Positions 38,568-47,056 of a DNA stretch of 64,000 nt are shown here, piece by piece. Source of the DNA: Promethearchaeota archaeon (GTDB taxonomy: Archaea > Asgardarchaeota > Lokiarchaeia > Sigyniarchaeales > SOKP01). The translations under genes and the position numbers were made by a program. The notes under the pieces are model-generated. The model was not told the origin of the DNA and searched no databases. It saw nothing but the letters and a program-made list of their open reading frames with translations. Location: positions 124,001-188,000 of the forward strand of contig JAHPZA010000001.1 of assembly GCA_019058445.1 (NCBI GenBank), read 5' to 3'. Numbering within the stretch: the first letter of the stretch is position 1; each line of letters opens with the position of its first letter.

Positions 38568-39260
38568 ATGGGAAAAGAAAAAAAGCCTAAACTTGGAATA
38601 AAGACAGCTAGATATTATACAAAAAAATGTGATAATTGTAATTCTGAATACCCCAACTGGTTCACTAATTGTCCTAACTGTGGAAAAGCTTGGGATGAAG
38701 TAAAAGAAATACAAGATGCCAGTGGAAATCTTAAGAAAAATATAAAAATTGTTGTAAAGATCACTGAAGAGGATTTTACTGAAGCGATTAATATTGTTAA
38801 ATTAATATTTAGTGCAAATCAAGGACAAAACTGGTATCAGATAAAGATGGATATGAAAATGGATTATTTCATCGCTGAGATCGCTGAAGTACCTATTGGA
38901 TCAGTCATAATGTATTATATTGAAGTCAGATTGGAAAACGGTGAGACTTTCATAGAAAATAATAATGGGCAATATTTTTTTTATAAAGTTGGTTCTACTA
39001 TCGAAGAAAATGAAACAGAACCATTTGAATCTGAGGCAAACTTAATAAATGAGAATATAACAGATTCACAAATTCCCGTTCAAAATTATAAAGAAGATTT
39101 ACAAACTGTTAATGATAATCAACCTGCCAGTAACAATAATACAACTATTTTTGGAAAACCGCAGACTCAAGTTGATCCCAATTTAAAAGTATGTCCTCAT
39201 TGTAATTCAAAAATAAAGAAAATGTGGAGTAAATGTCCTTTATGCGGTAAGGACGTTTAA
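38568..39260 (+). CDS. double zinc-ribbon protein with central beta-rich domain
   Basis: CDNCNSEYPNWFTNCPNCGKAW at N-terminus, CPHCNSKIKKMWSKCPLCGKDV at C-terminus. Confidence 0.75.
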   Translation: MGKEKKPKLGIKTARYYTKKCDNCNSEYPNWFTNCPNCGKAWDEVKEIQDASGNLKKNIKIVVKITEEDFTEAINIVKLIFSANQGQNWYQIKMDMKMDYFIAEIAEVPIGSVIMYYIEVRLENGETFIENNNGQYFFYKVGSTIEENETEPFESEANLINENITDSQIPVQNYKEDLQTVNDNQPASNNNTTIFGKPQTQVDPNLKVCPHCNSKIKKMWSKCPLCGKDV

Positions 39261-39344
39261 GAATTCAGAATTTTTACGAAGTAAGGCTCTTTTTACTTAT
39301 TCTAACCTTCTTTTACATAGAAATTTAAATTAATTTAATAAAAA

Positions 39345-41135
39345 TTATTGTAACTTAGCACCACATTTGTTACAAAATGCATAATCTGAAGACAGCATCG
39401 CCCCGCAATATTGACAGATTAGAATGTCTTTTCGGGTGCTTCGAGTGCTTGAAGGTTCAGATTTCTCCGGAATTGAGGTTTCTGGAGAAGTATCGAATAT
39501 TTCTGGTAGAGGTGCACTACTTGGAGCTTGAGCTGCGCCTTTATCAATATCTGCTACGTTAGGAATTATCCTAAGACTTGAGGTTTGTTTTTCATCAGAT
39601 GGTGCTTTATCTCCAAATGGGATAAATGAGGTACCGTGAGTGGAAGCTGGCTGTTCTGTTTTTTGACTTAAAGTTTGAAATAAGGTTGGTGTATCAGATT
39701 CCCTTTTTTCAGGTTCAGCTGTTTGAAATGGCACGATTGTCTCCTGTTTTTCTTGAGGAGCTGCTTGAAATGCCATAAGAGGTTTAGTTTCTGCTTGAAT
39801 TTCCTGTAGTGCTTCTTTTTTTTCTTTTTTCCCTACTTTTTGCATTTCTTCTTTAAGTTTTGCAGCTTTCTCTCTTTTTTTTTTAAGTTTCTTCTCCTTT
39901 TCTTCTTTTTTCTTCTGTTTCTCTAATTTTTTTCGTTCTTTCTTAGATATTATAGTTTCAGGCATATAATCTACAAGGAGTTCAGATACGGGTTCTGGTG
40001 TTTTAAATTCCTCTGGACCGGGTGCTGGAACTGGAATACTTGATGTGAAAGGAATTGCTTTAGGTTTATAAGCAGGAGGTTCTGATGATACTGATACTTC
40101 AGATTTCATACCAAATTGAGTAGGGATTTCTTCTTTTTGAACTTCCTCAGATAATATTTGTTCTGGTGTTTTAAATTCAAATTCCATTGTATCTTTTGCC
40201 GTGGGTTCTAATGAGGTTGTGGGTATAGTTTCTCTTATTGGTACCGGTTCTGGAACAGGTGGTGTTGTAAAATCAATCTCTGGCTCAGGCTCAAAGGTTT
40301 TTGCCGGTTCTGGAACAGGTGGTGCGGCAAAATCAATCTCTGGCTCGGGTTCAAAGGTTTTTGCCGGTTCTGGAACAGGTGGTGCGGCAAAATCAATCTC
40401 TGGCTCGGGTTCAAAGGTTCTTGCTGGTTCTGGAACAGACGGTGCAATAAATTGAGTATCTGGTTTGGGTTCAAGCACAGGGGTGGAAACCTTAGCATCA
40501 GGTTGAATTCCCGAGATGAGTTCTGCAGGTGCAGTAGATGGTGCGGAGAAAGCTTGACCTGGACTATATACAGTACCTTCAGAAATTAGTTGATCTGGAA
40601 TTCCTGATCCCACCATTAAACATGCTAGGATATAGAAGCAATCTCCAACCCCTTCTCCAGTTTTAGCTGAAGTTTCCATATAATATAGATTAAATTTTTG
40701 AGTAAAACTATTAATTTCCTCATTTGATAAGGATCGTTCATCAATCAAATCGCTTTTGTTGCCAACAAGAAGTAACGGTATTTCTGTTTTGATATTTGCC
40801 CTTACTTCCTCAATCCATTGTGGTAAATGCTCAAAACTTTCATATGACGTCAAATCAAAGATTAACAAACCACCCAATGAGCCTCTGTAATACATCGGTC
40901 TAATTGAACTAAATCGCTCTTGACCACCGGTATCCCAGATTTGTAATTTAACCTTTATAGGTCCTTCTTCTTCGGTATCTATTGATATTGTCTTTACGTG
41001 AAAATCTACGCCAATTGTCATTTTATAATCTTCCGTGAAAAACCCTTTGCTAAACCGAATTGTTAAAGCAGTTTTTCCAACTCCACCATCTCCAACGACA
41101 ATACATTTAAATAGATAATCGTATTCATCAGCCAT
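39345..41135 (-). CDS. Rab-like small GTPase with long Pro/Glu-repeat linker, Lys-rich helix and C-terminal zinc ribbon
   Basis: GDGGVGKTALTIRF, WDTGGQERFSSIRPMYYRG, VGNKSDL, ETSAKTGEG; C-term CQYCGAMLSSDYAFCNKCGAKLQ. Confidence 0.93.
   Translation of the reverse strand: MADEYDYLFKCIVVGDGGVGKTALTIRFSKGFFTEDYKMTIGVDFHVKTISIDTEEEGPIKVKLQIWDTGGQERFSSIRPMYYRGSLGGLLIFDLTSYESFEHLPQWIEEVRANIKTEIPLLLVGNKSDLIDERSLSNEEINSFTQKFNLYYMETSAKTGEGVGDCFYILACLMVGSGIPDQLISEGTVYSPGQAFSAPSTAPAELISGIQPDAKVSTPVLEPKPDTQFIAPSVPEPARTFEPEPEIDFAAPPVPEPAKTFEPEPEIDFAAPPVPEPAKTFEPEPEIDFTTPPVPEPVPIRETIPTTSLEPTAKDTMEFEFKTPEQILSEEVQKEEIPTQFGMKSEVSVSSEPPAYKPKAIPFTSSIPVPAPGPEEFKTPEPVSELLVDYMPETIISKKERKKLEKQKKKEEKEKKLKKKREKAAKLKEEMQKVGKKEKKEALQEIQAETKPLMAFQAAPQEKQETIVPFQTAEPEKRESDTPTLFQTLSQKTEQPASTHGTSFIPFGDKAPSDEKQTSSLRIIPNVADIDKGAAQAPSSAPLPEIFDTSPETSIPEKSEPSSTRSTRKDILICQYCGAMLSSDYAFCNKCGAKLQ
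40246..40470. repeat. 60-bp in-frame tandem repeat (3 full units plus partial) inside the Rab-like gene
   Basis: ggttctggaacaggtggtg(c/t)ggcaaaatcaatctctggctcgggttcaaaggtttttgcc at 60-bp spacing; encodes PEPAKTFEPEPEIDFAAPPV. Confidence 0.93.
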
Positions 41136-41376
41136 TAAATGTCCACTATAAAAATTTTATTTCATAAAATTAATTCAAACTATATAAGTTACAACTATTA
41201 ATATAAATATATATTTTTATTTTTACCGTTAAATTATTATTTGATGAAGATAAGCCTAAGAAATTTATACAAAATAATGAAATTGTAAGAAAATGAAAAC
41301 TCTTTAATGTAGAGAAATTTTATTTTCCCTAGTAAAGTAATCTTAGCGTAATTTAGTAAATATAATTCAAAAGAAA

Positions 41377-42723
41377 GTGATATTCTTGTTAAAAAAAAGA
41401 GATGAACCCTATCTCCAAATCGCTCTAGATTTAATAAATAAACACAGAGCTTTACAAATAGCAGAGGAAGGCGTCAATGGAGGTGTAGATTGGATAGAAG
41501 CGGGAACACCGCTTATTAAATCTGAAGGTATGGATATTTTAAGAGTTTTACATAAAAAATTTCCAAATAAAGTATTAGTTGCTGATATGAAGACGGTTGA
41601 TGGGGGATCGATTGAAATTGAAATTGCAGCAAAATCAGGTGCTAACATAGTATTAATGCTAGGGGGGAGTGATAATGCTTCTGTTACAGAAGCAGTTGAA
41701 GCTGCTGAAAAATATGGAGTGATGTTAGGTTGCGATACTATTGATATAATCCCTGAGAGACTTGTAGAGAGAGCTTTAGAGTTGGAGGAATTAGGGGTAA
41801 ATATGATATGTTCTCACGTAGGGGTAGATCAACAAGTAATATATGGGGGTGAGAAAACCCTCGAGGTGGCAAAAAAATTAAAGGAAAAATTAAAACCAAC
41901 AACTTGGTTAGCAATAGCTGGAGGTATTAATAGTGAAACGGCTGCGATAGCTAAGGAAATTGGAGTTGATGTCATAATAGTAGGAGGAGCACTTTACAAA
42001 TCTCAAAGCCCTGAAGATTCGGCGAGAAAAATAAAAGAAGCCATAAAACTTGCTAAACCTTTAGAAACCAGCTTATTTAAAAAATATGATGAGGCCCATA
42101 TTCGTGAAGCTTTAATGAAAGTTTCAACACCTAATATATCTGATGCCATGCATCGTTCAGGAGAATTAAAAGGTTTAAAGCCTGTGTGGATTGGAACCGA
42201 GGATTATCCATTGAAATTCGCGGGTACCGCCTATACAGTTAGAGCTTACAATGGAGATTGGAGTAAGCCAGTGGAAGCGATAGAAGAAGCAAGTAAAGGT
42301 GATGTAATAGTAATTGATGCTTGTGAAGGAAAGGACGCAGTATGGGGTGAATTAGCATCATGGAGTTGCAAAGTTAAAGGTATTGAAGCCGTTATAATTG
42401 ATGGCGCAGTGAGGGATATTGACGATATAAGAAAAATAAAATTCCCCGCTTTTGCCCGTTATTTTACACCAACTGCTGGCGAGCCTAGAGGTTTGGGGGA
42501 AACAAATGTGAGTATTGTATGTGCGGGTCAACATATAAATCCTGGAGATTGGATAGTTGGAGATGATTCTGGTGTTGTAGTGATTCCTAAGAAAAAAGCA
42601 CAAGAAATGGCAAATAGGGGGATTGATGTAATGGAAAAAGAGAATCGAATTCGTGAAGAAATAAAGCGAGGATCTACGCTTTCTGAAGTTATGTATCTTA
42701 AAAAATGGGAGAAACAAAAATAA
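41377..42723 (+). CDS. HUMPS-family (3-hexulose-6-phosphate synthase-like) domain fused to RraA-like domain
   Basis: LQIALDLINKHRALQIAEEGVNGGVDWIEAGTPLIKSEG; LVADMKTVDGG; C-terminal RraA-like VIIDGAVRDIDDIRKIKFPAFAR. Confidence 0.9.
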   Translation: MIFLLKKRDEPYLQIALDLINKHRALQIAEEGVNGGVDWIEAGTPLIKSEGMDILRVLHKKFPNKVLVADMKTVDGGSIEIEIAAKSGANIVLMLGGSDNASVTEAVEAAEKYGVMLGCDTIDIIPERLVERALELEELGVNMICSHVGVDQQVIYGGEKTLEVAKKLKEKLKPTTWLAIAGGINSETAAIAKEIGVDVIIVGGALYKSQSPEDSARKIKEAIKLAKPLETSLFKKYDEAHIREALMKVSTPNISDAMHRSGELKGLKPVWIGTEDYPLKFAGTAYTVRAYNGDWSKPVEAIEEASKGDVIVIDACEGKDAVWGELASWSCKVKGIEAVIIDGAVRDIDDIRKIKFPAFARYFTPTAGEPRGLGETNVSIVCAGQHINPGDWIVGDDSGVVVIPKKKAQEMANRGIDVMEKENRIREEIKRGSTLSEVMYLKKWEKQK

Positions 42724-42768
42724 ATGATATTCCCTTATTCTTTAACAATTATTTTATTTTAAAAGTTA

Positions 42769-42866
42769 AGCCAGAGGTGAGATTTGAACTCACGATAATC
42801 AACTCTGCAGGCTGACGCTATCGGCATTTTTTTAAAAAAAATTCGACCGGGCTAAGCGACTCTGGC
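42769..42866 (-). tRNA. tRNA-Cys(GCA) with ~22 nt intron in the D-loop (approx 42823..42844)
   Basis: GCCAGAG/CTCTGGC acceptor, U73, anticodon arm TCAGC-CTGCAGA-GTTGA, T-arm GTGAG-TTCAAAT-CTCAC; insertion GAATTTTTTTTAAAAAAATGCC forms an A/T hairpin. Confidence 0.88.
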
Positions 42867-42938
42867 ATAAAATATCTAAACTAAAAAATAAAGATATAGA
42901 TATAATAATTAAGATTAAATTTTAATTTTTTGTTTAAT

Positions 42939-43883
42939 TCAATTAAAAGTAGATTTTAATTGGTCATGAAATTTATTTAATTCGACTTTCATCTCATTGA
43001 TGCTTTTAAATGGGACGGAAATTCCTAAATAAAAGATATTTCTTCCATTTTGTAATTGTATCTCATATTTTTTAACATATTCTATATTTTCCTTGACAAA
43101 TGACAATCTTTCATCTATTGCTACTTGGTTATCAGTTAGTCTTTGAAAAAATTCCAAATCCTCGTTAATCTTATTGCTTATTAGTTCTTCGAAATCTCTT
43201 GAATCCATAGATTCATTATAATAATCTGAAATGATTAAACCGGTATCAGTATATAAAATTGCATGATTACAATGAAAATCTTGCACAATATTTCTTAATT
43301 TATCATTAATAGTTACCAAATTTAGCAATTTATTTAGTGAATAGGAAATCGCTTTTGACAAGGATGATATATCATAGATAGAAGTCTTAAAAAATTTAAA
43401 TTTCATATCTTTATTTTGACTTAATATGAGATTTTGAATCATGTCGATTCTATCAATGAATTCTTCATTGGTTTTATATTTTGGATCATATTTATTAAAG
43501 CATATAAGAATTTCATTAGAATAATCCATATTTCTATAAATATCTAAAAGTTCATGCAGATATCTTACTGATGCTTCAAATTTTAGCTCATCCTGGATAT
43601 CGATAAGGTAATATAAGTAATTGGTTTCTGTGAAATAAATGGGATTATTGACATAAATCTTTCGATATTTAGCTTGTCCTCCCATATCCCACAAATTTAT
43701 AGTCCAGTTGTTTAAAAAATCAAAAGAATTATAATCGATTTTTATCGTTGGTTTTAAATTTCTCACTTTTTCGTAAAAGTTATATTTTTTTCTTAAGGCT
43801 ATTAAAGCACTCGTTTTTCCTGCATTATCTAGGCCACTTATTACTATTTTTATGTCTTCCATTTTTACCGAATTATCTGCCAT
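42939..43883 (-). CDS. Arf/Rag-like GTPase with C-terminal roadblock/longin-like extension
   Basis: ISGLDNAGKTSALIAL, WDMGGQAKYRKIYV, CFNKYDPK; C-terminal HAILYTDTGLIISDYY. Confidence 0.85.
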   Translation of the reverse strand: MADNSVKMEDIKIVISGLDNAGKTSALIALRKKYNFYEKVRNLKPTIKIDYNSFDFLNNWTINLWDMGGQAKYRKIYVNNPIYFTETNYLYYLIDIQDELKFEASVRYLHELLDIYRNMDYSNEILICFNKYDPKYKTNEEFIDRIDMIQNLILSQNKDMKFKFFKTSIYDISSLSKAISYSLNKLLNLVTINDKLRNIVQDFHCNHAILYTDTGLIISDYYNESMDSRDFEELISNKINEDLEFFQRLTDNQVAIDERLSFVKENIEYVKKYEIQLQNGRNIFYLGISVPFKSINEMKVELNKFHDQLKSTFN

Positions 43884-44121
43884 TTTCGAGATTTAGTCAA
43901 GACTTTTTTTTTCTAAAGGAACATATGATTGTATAAATAGTTTAAGTTTTTTTATTTAATTTTTAGTATTTCTCAAAATAGAGTTTAAAGAGAAACAATG
44001 TGGAAAAAAAAAAGGGTAATATAATATGGAAGTTATAAGTTTATAAAGAATTGAGATCTAAAATTTAAAAAAACAAAGAAAAATAATTAATAGTATAGAT
44101 GAATAAATAAAGAGGATAAAT

Positions 44122-45150
44122 ATGGATTCAAAAGAGATAGATTTTTATTCGCTTGGTTTTAACTTTATTGAAACCAAAACTATGTTCGTTACAGATTATA
44201 AAGACGGTAAATGGACTGAGGGCAAGTTGGTTCCTTTTGGACCTTTCGAGATTTCACCAGGAGCTTGTGTATTAAACTATGGGCAAGGTATTTTTGAAGG
44301 TATGAAAGCTTTAAGAGCAAAAACAGGTCAAATTACATTATTTAGACCAGAAGAGAATGGAAAAAGGTTTAAAGATAGCGCAGAGAGAATGTTAATGCCT
44401 ACTTATGACGAGAATAAATTTGTGCAAGCAGTAAAGAAAGTAGTAAAAGCTAATGAAGAATATATACCCCCTTATGATAGTGGTGGAGCTTTGTATATTC
44501 GACCGTTAATGATCGGAAATGGACCAATTTTGGGTGTTGCTCCAGCTAATGAATATAAGTTCATAATTTTTACTGTTCCCGTAGGCCCATATTTCCCAGA
44601 AGGTTTTAAAGCAATCGATCTTGAGATTTCTAAGAAATATACTCGAGCGGCTCCTGGAGGAACTGGCTTTGCAAAAACATGCTGTAATTATGCACCAACA
44701 ATGAAACCGGCGAAAGAGACAAAAGCCAAAGGATTTGCTCAAGTTATTTATTTAGACGCCGTAGAAAGAGAATATATTGATGAGGTGGGGACTGCCAATT
44801 TTTTTGCGATTATAAATGGAAAACTTGCTTCACCTAAAGCAGCAGGAACGATACTACCGGGAATTACGCGTAAATCAGTATTAGAAATAGCTGAAAAGAA
44901 ACTTAACCTGACAGTTGAAGAGAGAGACATCTCTTATAAAGAATTATTTGAGGAGAGTTGTACTGAAGTATTTTGTACTGGAACAGCTGCGGTTATTACA
45001 CCAATAGGTTCAGTAGTATTAGAAGACAAGAAACGAGTATTTAATAATGGTGAACCTGGAAAATTAACCAAAAAACTCTACGATCTCTTAACTGGTATTC
45101 AGCGATTAGAAATTGAAGACGAATTTGGATGGGTTACAGTATTAGAATAA
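44122..45150 (+). CDS. ilvE: branched-chain amino acid aminotransferase
   Basis: VLNYGQGIFEGMKALRAK, YIRPLMIG, EVGTANFFAIINGKL, LPGITRKSVLEIA. Confidence 0.93.
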   Translation: MDSKEIDFYSLGFNFIETKTMFVTDYKDGKWTEGKLVPFGPFEISPGACVLNYGQGIFEGMKALRAKTGQITLFRPEENGKRFKDSAERMLMPTYDENKFVQAVKKVVKANEEYIPPYDSGGALYIRPLMIGNGPILGVAPANEYKFIIFTVPVGPYFPEGFKAIDLEISKKYTRAAPGGTGFAKTCCNYAPTMKPAKETKAKGFAQVIYLDAVEREYIDEVGTANFFAIINGKLASPKAAGTILPGITRKSVLEIAEKKLNLTVEERDISYKELFEESCTEVFCTGTAAVITPIGSVVLEDKKRVFNNGEPGKLTKKLYDLLTGIQRLEIEDEFGWVTVLE

Positions 45151-45339
45151 GTGTATTTTTTATAATCTTTTATTTTCTTTATTATTGGTTTACTTCTTTT
45201 ACGTATTATAAATTAAAATTTATTCCTTAGTTTTTAATTAACAATTAACTTAATTTGGAGTTAACCATATTCAATTATAATACCTTGTAAGGATAGGGGA
45301 TACAATTATAAGTAAAAACATATTTAAATAGGAAATTTT

Positions 45340-46770
45340 ATGGATATTGCTATTATAAACACTTGGTTAATAACTTTTGAAGGAAAAGGTTTAGGAATAA
45401 TTCAGAACGGGGGTATCGGAGTAGAAAATGAGAAAATTAGCTTTGTAGGTAAAATGGAAGATTTTAACTCATATAAAAAAGCTGATTTGATAATCGAAGG
45501 AAATAATACTCATGTTACAATGCCTGGATTGATTAATGGTCATACACATTCTGCTTTAACACTATGTCGTGGGACTGCTAATGATTTACCTGAAATAGAA
45601 TATATCCCAAAGGGACTTGGTATATTTGCTAGTCATTTAAAAGCTGAGGATATTATTCTGGGAACTAAACTTGCTGTCTTAGAAGGTTTAAAAACCGGGA
45701 CGACGACATTTACAGAATATGGAATAGGTTTATTAGATATTGTTAAGAAAGTCTTCTTACCGTTTAAAGCTCGAGTTGTGGCTACAGAAATGATAAGTGA
45801 ATTAAACTTTAATGAAGAAAAAAAGCCAAATGAGCTTTATACTTTTTATAAGTATTTAGGAACAAATGCATTTAAGCGTGCTATTAGATTATACAAGGAA
45901 TTCAAAAATAACGATCTTATTTCTGTGATGTATGGTCCAAATGCGTTGGATATGGTTTCAATGGAAATGATAAAAAATGTCAAGAATCAAGCAGCTGTAG
46001 ATGGAACAAAAATACATATGCACATTGCACAGGGAGGGAGGGAACGCGTTCAAATTACAAAGCGTTATGGAAAAAATATGACTGCCATAAAATTACTTAA
46101 GAAAAATGGTTTATTAGATCCAAGACTTATAGCAGCTCATATTCATGATACTACTGAAGCGGAGAGAGAACAGTTGGTAAAAAAAGGAGTTAAAATGGTG
46201 GGCTGTCCTAGCTCAATTTCCAAAATTGACGGAATGATTCCTCCTTTAGCCAGTTATATTAAATTAGGAGGAAATGCTGCTTTAGGTACCGATGAAGCTC
46301 CAGGAACCGGGCATCATAATTTATTTAACGAGATAAAAATGGCTAGTATTTTATCTAAAGTCGCCTTTAAAGATCCCACTGCGATGCCGCCATGGGAATC
46401 CATGAAATTGGCAACAATTTCAGGTGCCAACGTACTCGGACTTGGAACTGAAATTGGGAGTCTAAGTGTGGGAAAAAATGCTGATATTATAACTATTAAC
46501 TTGCATCATGCTCATTTAACACCTATCATTCATAAACCGTTTATCAATTTGATCGCAAACTTAGTTTATTCAAGTAAAGGAAACGAAGTAGATAATGTTA
46601 TCATCGCAGGAAAACCTATTATTATTCATGGCAAATTTCGTGAGATAGATGAGGATTTAATTGTTAATAAAGCAAATAAACGTGCTCAAGATCTTTTTGA
46701 AAATATCTCAGAAGATTGGGAAAAAGCAGGTTCAAAAATGGTTTCCTATCATAAGCAGGGGTACATATAA
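45340..46770 (+). CDS. amidohydrolase (MTA/SAH deaminase family)
   Basis: MPGLINGHTHSALTLCRG, HMHIAQ, ALGTDEAPGTGHHN. Confidence 0.88.
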   Translation: MDIAIINTWLITFEGKGLGIIQNGGIGVENEKISFVGKMEDFNSYKKADLIIEGNNTHVTMPGLINGHTHSALTLCRGTANDLPEIEYIPKGLGIFASHLKAEDIILGTKLAVLEGLKTGTTTFTEYGIGLLDIVKKVFLPFKARVVATEMISELNFNEEKKPNELYTFYKYLGTNAFKRAIRLYKEFKNNDLISVMYGPNALDMVSMEMIKNVKNQAAVDGTKIHMHIAQGGRERVQITKRYGKNMTAIKLLKKNGLLDPRLIAAHIHDTTEAEREQLVKKGVKMVGCPSSISKIDGMIPPLASYIKLGGNAALGTDEAPGTGHHNLFNEIKMASILSKVAFKDPTAMPPWESMKLATISGANVLGLGTEIGSLSVGKNADIITINLHHAHLTPIIHKPFINLIANLVYSSKGNEVDNVIIAGKPIIIHGKFREIDEDLIVNKANKRAQDLFENISEDWEKAGSKMVSYHKQGYI

Positions 46771-46786
46771 TACATCCTTCCGCTTT

Positions 46787-47056
46787 TTAACCCCATTCAC
46801 TTTTATATCCTGTTCCGCCTTGAGGCCAATTAAAGTTAATTGCTCCTTCTACACAGACATACCAGCATGAGGCGCATTCCATGCATGTCTCGAGACTTTT
46901 TATGTGAGCTTTCTGGCTTATTATCTCAAAACAGCTCCCCAAACAAACTTTTATGCAGTTTGCACAACCGGTACATTTTTCATCGTTTATCTTTATAAAA
47001 TCACCAGTACCTTCTACCCATTCTACACCTGGGAATTTATCGGATGTCCTAACCAT
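46787..47056 (-). CDS. fixX: FixX-like ferredoxin (true start probably the internal Met at 47056)
   Basis: INDEKCTGCANCIKVCLGSCFEI...LETCMECASCWYVCVEGAINFNWPQGGTG. Confidence 0.88.
   Translation of the reverse strand: MVRTSDKFPGVEWVEGTGDFIKINDEKCTGCANCIKVCLGSCFEIISQKAHIKSLETCMECASCWYVCVEGAINFNWPQGGTGYKSEWG

Noticed and set aside
40201-40455. + strand ORF MGSNEVVGIVSLIGTGSGTGG... (Gly/Ser repeats)
   Set aside because: Antisense shadow of the tandem-repeat linker in the Rab-like gene; the minus-strand G-domain protein is clearly the real one
40246-40470. 60-bp regular repeats as possible CRISPR-like array
   Set aside because: Units are contiguous without unique spacers and are in frame inside a CDS
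42358-42717. Minus-strand 119-aa ORF opposite the RraA domain
   Set aside because: Antisense shadow ORF, no recognisable domain
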